NCBI RefSeq assembly: GCF_002161175.1
Contig: NZ_NFMA01000002.1
Coordinates: 124,001-188,000, forward strand
Direction: 5' to 3'
From: Flavonifractor sp. An100
GTDB taxonomy: Bacteria; Bacillota; Clostridia; Oscillospirales; Oscillospiraceae
DNA: 64,000 nt
Shown: positions 52,807 through 61,460 of the stretch, piece by piece
Layout: every line of letters starts with the position of its first letter
Position numbering within the stretch: position 1 is the stretch's first letter
The notes under the pieces: generated by a model
What the model saw: the letters and a program-made list of their open reading frames with translations, nothing else
The model's database searches: none
Told to the model about the DNA's origin: nothing
Translations under genes and position numbers: made by a program

Positions 52807-54102
52807 TCAATTTAATTTTGTAGCCCGGTGGGTAATTTCGTGGCGCTTCGGACCGGTGGATACCAGCGTGATGGGATAGCCAATCTGGGCTTCCAGGAAA
52901 TCCACATAGTCCTTGGCCTGTTGGGGAAGGGCGTTGTAATCTTCGCAGCCGCGAATATCACACTTCCAGCCGGGCAGAGTGGTGAAGACCGGCTTAGCTC
53001 GCAGCAGGGTGGGGGTCGTGGGGAACTGGTCTGTTACCTGGCCGTCAATTTCGTAACCGGTGCATACAGGAATCTCATCCAAATAGCCCAATACATCCAG
53101 ACAGGTCAAAGCAACCTGGGTGGCGCCCTGAACCATACAGCCGTATTTCGTAGCCACGGCGTCAAACCAGCCCACTCGGCGGGGACGGCCGGTGGTAGCG
53201 CCAAACTCGCCCTTGTCGCCGCCCCGGCGCCTGAGCTCGTCTCCGGCCTCGCCGGTGACCTCGCTGACAAAGGGCTCGGTGTGGGACCCTACCGAGGAGG
53301 AATAGGCCTTGGTGACACAGATCACGTCTTCAATGGAGGTGGGGGGAACCGCACCGCCCACGCAGCCGAAGCCGGCCAGAGTGTGGGAGGAGGTGGTCAT
53401 GGGGAAGATGCCCAGATCCGGGTCCTTCATGGAGCCCAGCTGTCCCTCCAAAAGAACGGTTTTCCCTTCCTTCAGAGCCTGGTGCACAAAGGCGACGGTA
53501 TCGCCCACGTAGGGACGAAGCTCCTCCCGAAGAGCCAGCAGATCTTCCATCAGCTCGTCTTCGTTGAGGGAAGGCTTGTGGTACAGGTGTTGGAACAGAA
53601 CATTTTTCAGGGTAACAGCGGCATGGAGACGTTCCCGCAGACGGGGCTCGTCAAACAGGTCGCAGACCTGAATCCCGGTTTTAGCGTACTTGTCGGAGTA
53701 GAAGGGGGCAATGCCGCTTTTGGTAGAGCCGAAGGCCTTACCGCCCAAACGTTCCTCCTCATAGGTGTCCTGAAGCACATGGTAGGGCATGAGCAGCTGG
53801 GCCCGCTGGGAGACAATGAGATGGGGGGCCGGAACCCCTTGGTCGGTGATGGATTTCAGCTCTTGAATCAGCTTCTTCCCGTCCAGAGCCACACCGTTTC
53901 CGATGATGTTGGTGACATTGGGATAGAAGGTGCCGGAGGGCAGAATGTGGAGGGCAAACCGGCCATATTCGTTGATGATGGTGTGCCCGGCATTGGCCCC
54001 GCCCTGGAAGCGGATGACCACGTCTGACTGCTCAGCCAACATGTCGGTGATTTTACCCTTACCTTCGTCGCCCCAGTTGGCGCCTACAATTGCTTTTACC
54101 AT
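52807..54102 (-). CDS. purA: Adenylosuccinate synthetase
   Basis: 431 residues. It has the N-terminal GANWGDEGKGKITD with the GTP-binding and catalytic Asp/Lys, GNGVALDGKKL, and GRPRRVGWFD. It makes adenylosuccinate from IMP, aspartate and GTP, the branch to AMP. GGAGGTAACGTT precedes the ATG at 54102. The promoter reads TTGCCA, 17 bp, TATAAT on the minus strand (54179-54207). Confidence 0.97.
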   Translation of the reverse strand: MVKAIVGANWGDEGKGKITDMLAEQSDVVIRFQGGANAGHTIINEYGRFALHILPSGTFYPNVTNIIGNGVALDGKKLIQELKSITDQGVPAPHLIVSQRAQLLMPYHVLQDTYEEERLGGKAFGSTKSGIAPFYSDKYAKTGIQVCDLFDEPRLRERLHAAVTLKNVLFQHLYHKPSLNEDELMEDLLALREELRPYVGDTVAFVHQALKEGKTVLLEGQLGSMKDPDLGIFPMTTSSHTLAGFGCVGGAVPPTSIEDVICVTKAYSSSVGSHTEPFVSEVTGEAGDELRRRGGDKGEFGATTGRPRRVGWFDAVATKYGCMVQGATQVALTCLDVLGYLDEIPVCTGYEIDGQVTDQFPTTPTLLRAKPVFTTLPGWKCDIRGCEDYNALPQQAKDYVDFLEAQIGYPITLVSTGPKRHEITHRATKLN

Positions 54103-54178
54103 AACGTTACCTCCATAAACCGGGATTCGCAACCGCCCAGGCGGATTTGCCTTATCCGGTCTGTAACGCAACGCAAAT

Positions 54179-54207
54179 ATTATACTGCGTTTTCCCCTGA
54201 GTGGCAA
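54179..54207 (-). promoter_or_regulatory. purA promoter
   Basis: Minus strand TTGCCA (54202-54207), 17-bp spacer, TATAAT (54179-54184), giving a leader of about 70 nt. Confidence 0.8.
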
Positions 54208-54319
54208 GAGGTTTAAGGAGAAAATTGATACAAATCAGGTGGAAAAGGGGAGGAAAACAGAACAGAAAGGAAGAAAATTTTGGATACGTAACAATCAGCT
54301 TTATTGAGATATGAAGCGG

Positions 54320-54823
54320 TCAAGGCAGGGGTGCAGAAAGAATAGTGGAAACACATTGGGAGAGCCGAAGCAGGTCGGAGGAGTCGGGATGGGACACCGC
54401 ACGGTCAAAATTGGTCAACAGCATGTCACGGTGAGGGCCGTCTTCCATGGATTCATAACGGCGACGGACTGCCTGGGGCATCTTGCCCTGACACATGAAG
54501 GATCCAACCACAGTGACTCCAGGGGCCAAATGGGTTTTTACGGCGGTCAAAATGCGCTGGAAATAGGCCTCCTCCCCGCCAAAGCCGGCAGTGCCGAAGA
54601 GAAAGACAGACTGGCTGGTCAAGGTCTGGAGAAAGGCAGCAGTTTGGCTGTCGCAGGTCCCTTTATCGGTCCAGAAGCCTATAAAGATGAGGTCAGCCTG
54701 AAGAACCTGAGGATCGGGGAAACCAAAATAGAGGCAGTCGCCGGAGGGAAGGGTGGCCTGAACGGCCTGGGCCAGCTGTGCGGTGTTTCCGGTTTTGCTG
54801 CTGTAGACGATAGCATATTTCAT
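54320..54823 (-). CDS. bilS: Flavodoxin-like protein, BilS type
   Basis: 167 residues. The FMN phosphate loop is YSSKTGNTAQLA (about residues 7-18), and the rest fits flavodoxin strand order. It lies directly after the old-yellow-enzyme gene (4-bp overlap) in a three-gene operon with a MarR regulator. That arrangement is the one described for bilirubin reduction, with BilS as electron donor or partner of BilR. The assignment depends on the context and should be checked by similarity. Confidence 0.7.
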   Translation of the reverse strand: MKYAIVYSSKTGNTAQLAQAVQATLPSGDCLYFGFPDPQVLQADLIFIGFWTDKGTCDSQTAAFLQTLTSQSVFLFGTAGFGGEEAYFQRILTAVKTHLAPGVTVVGSFMCQGKMPQAVRRRYESMEDGPHRDMLLTNFDRAVSHPDSSDLLRLSQCVSTILSAPLP

Positions 54824-55932
54824 GTAGATTCCTTCCTTTCATAGATGCAGTGAACACCCTGGTGGGTCATCATGCCGCCCAGGCACTTTTGATTGCAGCG
54901 AATGCAGCGGTGGATTTGCGCAGCTTGACCATCCCGCACCAGGTTGGGCCAATTAGGGTCGGCGATGAGCTGGCGGCTCATAGCGGCGCATTGGATGCGG
55001 CCGGAACGGAGCTGTTCTTCCACAAAGTCGGGGGAGGAGAGACCGCCCACTCCGCAGATGGGCAGAGAGGTGAGCGCGCGGACCTGGTCACAGAAGGTTA
55101 AAAAGCAGCCCTCACCATGGAAATAGGGGTGGTTAAAGGGGGGGATGGTGTCGCTGAGATTGGAGTGGTTAGCCAGTGTAACATGGAAACTGGTGACGCC
55201 GGCTTCCTCCAGCAGAGGTACAAAAATGGGTAGTTCTGATTCCAACACACCGGCGTTGCCATAGTGGGGATTTTCCTGACGTACCGCCAGCTTGTAGTCA
55301 ATGGGGAAATCAGGCAGATACTGGCGGATGGAACGGATGGACTCTACGGCGAACCGGGCCCGATGTTCAGGGGTTCCGCCGTATTGGTCCGTGCGGCTAT
55401 TATAGACGGAGGAACTGAAGCTGCCGCACATCCGGTCCCCATGGACCTGGACCATATCGAATCCGGCCTCTTTAGCCCGGAGGGCGGCTGGACCAAAGGA
55501 GTGGGTAATTTGCTCCACCTTGTGGGTGGGCAGGTTGGTGATGTAGGGTCCCACCTGCTGGTTGAGAAGATTGCGCAGCTGATCGGCGTCTATCCGCTTG
55601 GTGAGAAGGCCCGGAAGGTAACGGAGCATGGCTTTCAGATCGGAGTCGGATTGGTGGAGCTGAGCGCAGATTTTACAGCCCTCCTGATGGACGATCTGGG
55701 CCAGGCGCTGATAATAAGCAAATCCCTTTTTGGTAAACAGGGAGGGACCAAAGCCGTGTTTGGTGACGGGTACGTCGCCAAGAATGATCATGGCACAGCC
55801 GCCTGCCGCAATGGAACGCAGGCGCGCTTCCAACTCTTCCTGGGGCAGCCCCATAGTAGTCGGGGCGAATATAATCCGGTTTTTTAGGGTAAGGCCGCCA
55901 TAGTTCATAGGGCTCAGAATGGTTTCGTACAT
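54820..55932 (-). CDS. bilR: Old yellow enzyme-family bilirubin reductase, BilR type
   Basis: 370 residues: an FMN-binding TIM barrel with the NADH:flavin oxidoreductase opening (LKNRIIFAPTTMG) and a C-terminal Cys motif (CIRCNQKC) that may bind an Fe-S cluster. At the active site the usual HGYL of old yellow enzymes reads VHGDRMCGSF, with HGDR at residues 164-167. As I recall, HGDR is the hallmark of gut BilR. The length fits the short form. It would reduce bilirubin to urobilinogen. The ATG has AAAGGAG upstream and lies 4 bp after the MarR gene stop. Confidence 0.72.
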   Translation of the reverse strand: MYETILSPMNYGGLTLKNRIIFAPTTMGLPQEELEARLRSIAAGGCAMIILGDVPVTKHGFGPSLFTKKGFAYYQRLAQIVHQEGCKICAQLHQSDSDLKAMLRYLPGLLTKRIDADQLRNLLNQQVGPYITNLPTHKVEQITHSFGPAALRAKEAGFDMVQVHGDRMCGSFSSSVYNSRTDQYGGTPEHRARFAVESIRSIRQYLPDFPIDYKLAVRQENPHYGNAGVLESELPIFVPLLEEAGVTSFHVTLANHSNLSDTIPPFNHPYFHGEGCFLTFCDQVRALTSLPICGVGGLSSPDFVEEQLRSGRIQCAAMSRQLIADPNWPNLVRDGQAAQIHRCIRCNQKCLGGMMTHQGVHCIYERKEST

Positions 55933-55936
55933 AGGA

Positions 55937-56344
55937 TCAATCTCCTTTTTTGCTGGAAATCTTAGCTAACAATGAAAAAAGCTGGTCTCGTTCGGAGGGA
56001 GAGAGGGAAGAGAGTGATTCCTGATCCCAGTCGAAGAAGACTTGGTGACTGATGGAAAAGGCCTGCTGCCCCTTCGAACTGAGGGTGAGGCGGTAGGCCC
56101 GGCCGACCTTTTCCCGTATCAGAAAGCCATCCTCCACCAAACGGGTGATGCTGCGCTGGGAATAGCCCCAATCCAGGCCCAACGCCTCGGTCAGTTCCGC
56201 CTGACTACAGCCGGAATGCTTGCCCACGTATATGACCAGAAACAGAGAGCCGAAATTGAGCCCCAGCTGCTGCAAACGGGTGGAGGTGTAGGCCACAAAG
56301 CTGCGATAAAATACGGTGGTGTAATAAGCCAGTGTGGAAAACAT
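55937..56344 (-). CDS. bilQ: MarR family regulator, BilQ type
   Basis: 135 residues. The winged helix (SQAELTEALGLDWGYSQRSITRLVEDGFLIREKVGRAYRLTLSSKG) is MarR-like. It is the first gene of the three-gene operon. Two palindromes of the same kind overlap its promoter, so it probably represses itself and the reductase pair, with ligand release as in other MarR proteins. The start is the ATG at 56344, with GAGAGGA upstream. Confidence 0.75.
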   Translation of the reverse strand: MFSTLAYYTTVFYRSFVAYTSTRLQQLGLNFGSLFLVIYVGKHSGCSQAELTEALGLDWGYSQRSITRLVEDGFLIREKVGRAYRLTLSSKGQQAFSISHQVFFDWDQESLSSLSPSERDQLFSLLAKISSKKGD

Positions 56345-56363
56345 GCAATCCGTCCTCTCGTTA

Positions 56364-56406
56364 CTTGACTAAGTCAAGGATAAACAAAATACTTGACTTT
56401 GTCAAG
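56364..56406 (-). promoter_or_regulatory. bil operon promoter with two palindromic operators
   Basis: CTTGACT-A-AGTCAAG (56364-56378) and CTTGAC-TTT-GTCAAG (56392-56406) have centres 28 bp apart. On the minus strand the second contains the -35 TTGACA, with TATCCT 17 bp on as -10. The first lies just after the -10. Both are well placed for repression. Confidence 0.8.
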
Positions 56407-56513
56407 TGAAAAGAAAGGGCGAAGTTCACAGTTTTGTGATAGATTTCCCACGGAGAATATGCTATGCTACCAAAAGAGTGAGTGTCAGCAACCGGAAGAA
56501 AGGAGCTTGAACG

Positions 56514-56987
56514 GTGAACGTGATATCCCTGGTCACGCCTAAGGCTCAGGTGGCCTATTTATACGATGATTTTACCATTCGGCAGGGGCTGGAAAAGCTC
56601 CGGGCCCATGGATATACAGCCATCCCGGTGCTGTCCCGGGAGGGGCAGTATTTGGGTACGGTAAGTGAGGGCGATTTTCTCTGGCAGATTTTGGACCAGA
56701 ATGACAATAGTCTTCGCTCCCAGGAAAAGTTGCCCCTGAGGCGAATTTTGCGAAAGGGCTTCAACCCTGCAGTACGGATTGACGTGACCATGGGCGAGCT
56801 GCTGGAGCGCTCCATGCGGCAGAGCTTCATCCCGGTGGTGGATGATCGGGGAGCATTTGTTGGGATTGTCACCCGGCAGACCATCATTCGCCGGTTGACC
56901 AAACCCAATGTGGATTTGGACGAGGATGCCTGCTACGTTATGACCCCGGCCTGCAGCTCGGGCGTAATGGATGCCTCACGCAATTGA
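56514..56987 (+). CDS. CBS domain protein
   Basis: 157 residues with two CBS modules (HGYTAIPVLSREGQYLGTVSEGDFLW and MRQSFIPVVDDRGAFVGIVTRQTIIRRL). Such pairs bind adenine nucleotides and act as energy or ligand sensors. It starts with GTG, with AAAGGAGCTTG upstream. No partner domain or linked enzyme is visible, so the target is unknown. The promoter is TTGTGA, 18 bp, TATGCT. Confidence 0.9.
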   Translation: MNVISLVTPKAQVAYLYDDFTIRQGLEKLRAHGYTAIPVLSREGQYLGTVSEGDFLWQILDQNDNSLRSQEKLPLRRILRKGFNPAVRIDVTMGELLERSMRQSFIPVVDDRGAFVGIVTRQTIIRRLTKPNVDLDEDACYVMTPACSSGVMDASRN

Positions 56988-57002
56988 CACACTGAAGAAA
57001 TA

Positions 57003-57044
57003 AAAGATCCCCGAGACCGGAGAAGTGGTCTCGGGGATCTTTTT
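57003..57044. terminator. Bidirectional terminator between the CBS gene and ppk1
   Basis: AAAAGATCCCCGAGACC/GGTCTCGGGGATCTTTTT perfect stem. It overlaps the ppk1 stop on the minus strand. Confidence 0.9.
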
Positions 57045-59184
57045 AGGAGCGATGGAGTAGGTCGGACAGGCGGCCAAGGAGAGAGGGATGCTTTTTATGG
57101 ACCTTGGCAGGAGTACGGCCGGTAGCCGGAGGCTCCACCGTTTCCGTTTGGAAGATCTCCTGGCAGCAGCGGGGATCTTCGGTAGAGACACGGGGATGGT
57201 AGGCTCCGCCAGGCTTGAGCTCTCTTGCCTTCACATTGTCCCTCTGCAACTCCTCAATGATGTGGAACAAGCGCTTCCGACACCAGGAGTCCAGCACGGG
57301 GCAGGCGATCTCCACCCGCCGCTCCGTGTTGCGGGTCATAAAATCGGCGGAGGAAATATAGAGGTCGGCGTTTTCTCCACGGCCGAATTGGTAGATGCGG
57401 CTGTGTTCCAAATAGCGGCCCACAATGGAGAACACCGTAATGTGGTCGGTCAGGCCGGGGACACCGGGCATCAGACAGCAAATACCCCGGACATTCATGA
57501 TGATCTCAACCCCAGCCTGGGAGGCTTGGGCCAGCTTGTCGATGAGCATACGGTCAGTCACGGAGTTTAGTTTCAGGAAGATATAGCCCTCCCGGCCCTT
57601 GGCAATTTCCCGGTCAATGAGAGAGATAACCTTGTCCCGCAGGCCGAAGGGAGAGGCCAACAGGAGCTGATAATCACCGGAAAAGTTGCTGATAGCCATG
57701 TTCTGGAAAAAGGCGGCGGCGTCCGCACCAATGCGCTGATTGGCGGTCATCAGGCACAGGTCGGTGTAGAGCTTGGCGGTCTTTTCGTTGTAGTTGCCGG
57801 TGCCGACCTGGGTGATATATTGAATCCCGTTTTTAGATTTTCGGGTAATCAGGCAGATTTTGGAGTGGACCTTCAGGTTTTCTGAGCCGTAAAGGATGGT
57901 GCAGCCCGCCTCCTCCATCCGCTCGGCCCATTGGATGTTATTTTGTTCATCAAACCGGGCCCGCAGCTCCATGAGTACGGTGACATCTTTTCCGTTTTCC
58001 GCAGCGGCACAGAGGTATTCCGCCAGCTTGGCCCGAGAGGCAAGACGATAAATGGTAATTTTGATGGATACCACGTCGGGGTCGGAGGAGGCCTCGCGAA
58101 TCAGGTGGAGGAAGGGCTCCATCTGCTCGAAGGGATAGAAGACAAGGGCGTCCCGCTTTAGAATCTGGGGTAGAATGGGTTGCTGGGGCACCAGACAGGC
58201 GGGAAAGCGGGGGGAGTAAGGAGGATCGCACAAAGCGGCGGCGCTCTCTGCGGGGAGGAGGGAGGTGAGCTGGTAGACGTATTCCATAGAGATGGGAGCC
58301 TTGGTCTTAAATACCTGGGCCCGGCTCAGCCCCAACCGCTCACATAAAAACGGGATTAGCTTGTCCCCTTTTCCTCCCTGGTACTCCAGACGGACGGGGG
58401 CCAGACGGGCCCGCTTTTTCACAATCTTCCGCATGTGCTGGCGGAAATCCTCGTCCACGTCGTAGGACTCGTCCTCAGGGCTGATATCAGCATTCCGGGT
58501 GACGGCTACTACGGCCTTTTCCACAATGGAGAATTGATCGAAGACCTGGCTGGCATATTCCATTAAAATATCCTCCAACAGGATATACCGCAGGCCCCGT
58601 TCCTCCAGGCGCAGGAAGGGAGGAAATTTTGGGGGGATGGGGAGGAAGGCGAAATACTCCCTCCCGTCCCGCTGCAACACCAGCGCGATGGTCAGGCGCT
58701 TGTTGGGCAGGTGTGGGAAGGGGTGGTGGATATCCAGAATCAGAGGGGACAGAACGGGACGAACCTGGGCCTGGAACCAATTTTCTACCTGCTTTTTTGC
58801 CTTGTTGTCCAGTTCGCTGATGGAAAGCCGGCAGATATTGCAGGAGCGCAGACGCAGGTCCAGCTGCTCAAATACTTTGTCCCGCTGCTTATATAGCTGT
58901 GGAACGGTCTCAAAGATGGCGTGGAGCTGCTGCTCCGGGGTGCGGCCGCTTTTGGAGTCGATGTGGGTCTCCTTGACCAGAGACATGTCGGTGATGGACC
59001 CCACCCGGATCATAAAAAATTCGTCCAGGTTGCTGGTAAAAATAGCGGCAAATTTGAGCCGCTCCATCAGAGGAACCGACTCATCCCTGGCCTCAGCCAA
59101 GACCCGCTCATTGAATTTCAGCCAGGACAGCTCCCGGTCCTGCGTGTAGCGAGTGTCAAAGGTCTTTTGTATGCCATTGCTCAT
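57043..59184 (-). CDS. ppk1: Polyphosphate kinase 1
   Basis: 713 residues, the usual length. An N-terminal helical domain (FNERVLAEARDESVPLMERLKFAAIFTSNLDEFFMIRVG) comes first, and the catalytic region has the phosphorylated His in KVHSKICLIT and GTGNYNEKTAKLYTDL. It makes polyphosphate from ATP. GGAAGGAG supports the ATG at 59184. The longer frame has no ribosome site. The C-terminal about 40 residues are basic. Confidence 0.95.
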   Translation of the reverse strand: MSNGIQKTFDTRYTQDRELSWLKFNERVLAEARDESVPLMERLKFAAIFTSNLDEFFMIRVGSITDMSLVKETHIDSKSGRTPEQQLHAIFETVPQLYKQRDKVFEQLDLRLRSCNICRLSISELDNKAKKQVENWFQAQVRPVLSPLILDIHHPFPHLPNKRLTIALVLQRDGREYFAFLPIPPKFPPFLRLEERGLRYILLEDILMEYASQVFDQFSIVEKAVVAVTRNADISPEDESYDVDEDFRQHMRKIVKKRARLAPVRLEYQGGKGDKLIPFLCERLGLSRAQVFKTKAPISMEYVYQLTSLLPAESAAALCDPPYSPRFPACLVPQQPILPQILKRDALVFYPFEQMEPFLHLIREASSDPDVVSIKITIYRLASRAKLAEYLCAAAENGKDVTVLMELRARFDEQNNIQWAERMEEAGCTILYGSENLKVHSKICLITRKSKNGIQYITQVGTGNYNEKTAKLYTDLCLMTANQRIGADAAAFFQNMAISNFSGDYQLLLASPFGLRDKVISLIDREIAKGREGYIFLKLNSVTDRMLIDKLAQASQAGVEIIMNVRGICCLMPGVPGLTDHITVFSIVGRYLEHSRIYQFGRGENADLYISSADFMTRNTERRVEIACPVLDSWCRKRLFHIIEELQRDNVKARELKPGGAYHPRVSTEDPRCCQEIFQTETVEPPATGRTPAKVHKKHPSLLGRLSDLLHRS

Positions 59185-59303
59185 ATCAATTGGTCTCCTT
59201 CCAAGTGTTGGAGCGCAGATGGGGAGGGCATAGTCTGCCAGAATAAGAATCCCCATTATTCTACAAAAAGTTTGTAAAATTCGTTGATTGCATCGGGTAA
59301 AAT

Positions 59304-60647
59304 TTAAGTAAAATGTCTCTGCCAATCGGCCAACATGGATAGGGCACGGGGAGCGAGGATCAGCAGGGCGATGAGGTTGGGCAGGGCGATGAGAGCATTG
59401 CATAGGTCCACCAGCTGCCAGATGATGCCCGGTTCCCAAAGGGCCCCAGCTAAGGTGCAGCCCAAAAACACCATGCGGTACAAGGGGAGCAGCCGGTCAG
59501 AGCCCACAAGGTAGCGCAGACATTGCTGTCCATAGTAGCTCCAGCCCAGGATGGAGGAGAAGGCGAACAGCAATAGAGACAAGGCCACAACCTGTGCGCC
59601 TATGGGCCCCAGCACGGAGGCGAAGGCGGCGGCAGTCAGGGGGGCGCCGGTGGGGCCAAGAGGCTGCCAGACGCCGCTGACTAAAATAACCAGGGCGGTG
59701 ACGGTACATACCACCAAGGTGGAGAGCCCCACCTCAAAGATCCCCCACATTCCCTGGATCGCCGGGTGGTCCACCCGGGCAGCGCCGTGGGCCATGGCGG
59801 AGGTGCCAAGACCGGCCTCATTGGTGAACACGCCCCGGGCGGTGCCATAGCGCAGAGCAGCAGCTACGGTCCAACCCGCTCCGCCGCCCAGAGCGGCCTG
59901 GGGGGAGAGTGCACAGGTGAAAATGAGGTGTAGCGCCTGGGGAAGATCGGAGGCCCGGGCCGCAAGCACCGCAATGCCGCTGCCCAGGTAGAGCAGCGCC
60001 ATAGCCGGCACAAGGGCGGAGGACACGCGGGCAATGCGGTTCAAGCCCCCTACCATGACCATGGCGGCCAGTGCGGTGGTGACAAGGCCGGAGAGCAGCC
60101 GGTCCGTTCCGAAGGCGGCCTGCAGGGAGGCAGCGATAGAGGAGGACTGGACCAGGTTTCCCCCGGCGAGGGTGGCGGGCAGGCAGGCGCAGGCAAACCA
60201 GGCCGCCAACAGGGGGGAGCCCACCCCCCAGCGGAGGTAAAACATTGGTCCCCCTTGCAGCCCGCCGTCAGGGGCTGGGCGCTGATATGCTACCGACAGC
60301 AGTTTCTCTCCGCAGCTGGTCATCATACCAAGCACGGCGGAAATCCACATCCAAAACACGGCTCCCGGCCCCCCCAGCGTCAGGGCTGTGGCCACGCCCG
60401 CGATGGAACCGGTGCCCATGGTGGAGGCTAACGCGGTGGCCAGGGCCTGGAGGGAGGAGAGACCACCACTGTTTGTTCGGCGGGGACGGAGAAGGGAACC
60501 CAAAGTTTGGGAGAGCCAGAGGCGAAGACAGCACAGCTGAAAGCATCCGGACCCCAGCGTGTAAACCAGTCCAGTCAGGAGAAACAGCCCCATCAGCCAG
60601 GGATTCCACAAAACATCAGCCAGTTGGCCCAGGATCGTCACAGGCAT
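59304..60647 (-). CDS. AGCS family sodium:alanine/glycine symporter
   Basis: 447 residues, about 11 membrane helices, with the AGCS signatures GTGSIAGVATAL near the N-terminus and TNEAGLGTSAMAHGAA in the middle. It imports a small neutral amino acid with Na+. The start is uncertain among GTG 60650, ATG 60647 and GTG 60641, because GAGGTG lies very close to the first two. It lies about 100 bp downstream of nrdR on the same strand, with a hairpin between them at about 60707-60737. Confidence 0.9.
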   Translation of the reverse strand: MPVTILGQLADVLWNPWLMGLFLLTGLVYTLGSGCFQLCCLRLWLSQTLGSLLRPRRTNSGGLSSLQALATALASTMGTGSIAGVATALTLGGPGAVFWMWISAVLGMMTSCGEKLLSVAYQRPAPDGGLQGGPMFYLRWGVGSPLLAAWFACACLPATLAGGNLVQSSSIAASLQAAFGTDRLLSGLVTTALAAMVMVGGLNRIARVSSALVPAMALLYLGSGIAVLAARASDLPQALHLIFTCALSPQAALGGGAGWTVAAALRYGTARGVFTNEAGLGTSAMAHGAARVDHPAIQGMWGIFEVGLSTLVVCTVTALVILVSGVWQPLGPTGAPLTAAAFASVLGPIGAQVVALSLLLFAFSSILGWSYYGQQCLRYLVGSDRLLPLYRMVFLGCTLAGALWEPGIIWQLVDLCNALIALPNLIALLILAPRALSMLADWQRHFT

Positions 60648-60750
60648 CACCTCAATATCGGTCTTTGCTTTTAGAGGTATGCCGAAGTGACGCTTCTAAG
60701 AACAAAGGACCCGCCGGCGGAGAGACCGGCGGCGGGCGGATTTTGGAACG

Positions 60751-61206
60751 TTACTTGTCCTCCAGCAGCTTGTTCAGCTCGTGCATAAAGGTGTTGATAT
60801 CCTTGAACTGGCGGTAGACGGAGGCGAAGCGTACATAGGCCACCTCGTCGGTTTTTTTCAGCCGCTCCATAACCAGCTCGCCGATTTCAGCGGAGCTGAC
60901 CTCCCGTTCCATCTTATTTTGCAAAACCTGTTCAATTTCGTTGACCATAGCCTCCAGGGTACTATAGGGGACCGGCCGCTTTTCACAGGCGCGGATGAGG
61001 CCGGCCAACACCTTGGTGCGGTCAAAGCTCTGGCGGCTGCCGTCCTTTTTCACAACCATAAGGGGGAGGCTCTCCATGGTCTCATAGGTGGTAAAACGCT
61101 TATGACAGGCCAGGCATTCCCTGCGCCGGCGAATACTGGCGCCTTCGTCCGCGGGGCGGGAGTCGACGACTTTGCTCTCCAAGTGGGAACAGAAGGGGCA
61201 TTTCAT
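60751..61206 (-). CDS. nrdR: Transcriptional repressor NrdR
   Basis: 151 residues. It has an N-terminal zinc ribbon ([42 protein letters not shown]) and an ATP-cone domain ([29 protein letters not shown]). It represses ribonucleotide reductase genes in response to ATP/dATP balance. No nrd gene or NrdR box was recognised in this window. GGGAGGTATCC lies before the ATG. Confidence 0.97.
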   Translation of the reverse strand: MKCPFCSHLESKVVDSRPADEGASIRRRRECLACHKRFTTYETMESLPLMVVKKDGSRQSFDRTKVLAGLIRACEKRPVPYSTLEAMVNEIEQVLQNKMEREVSSAEIGELVMERLKKTDEVAYVRFASVYRQFKDINTFMHELNKLLEDK

Positions 61207-61388
61207 TACGGATACCTCCCAAAAGGATGAAAATTTTGGTGTAAAGCAATCATAGCATATTTTTGGAGGGTTGGGTAGAGCTATTTTCTAAATGTTGTAT
61301 AAAATTCATGGAAAACAGGGAGAATGCGGACAAGATATGGTTGGCATTGCCGGAGTATTTCCATTGCGGGGGAGGGGGGAGGAGGTGT

Positions 61389-61443
61389 ATAATAAAACGT
61401 ACAGACAGCGGCGCCTGGACAGAAGGCGCCGCTGCACTTTTTT
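61389..61443 (+). promoter_or_regulatory. purF leader: -10 box and immediate terminator hairpin
   Basis: TATAAT at 61389-61394 is followed by CAGCGGCGCC/GGCGCCGCTG (61407-61416 and 61426-61435) and five T, before the purF start at 61461. No purine riboswitch core was found. Confidence 0.6.
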
Positions 61444-61460
61444 ATGAGGAGGAACGGAGA

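Noticed and set aside
61263-61460. Purine riboswitch or N-terminal extension before purF
   Set aside because: No purine-riboswitch core was seen, and the open frame includes the terminator hairpin. The ribosome site supports the start at 61461.
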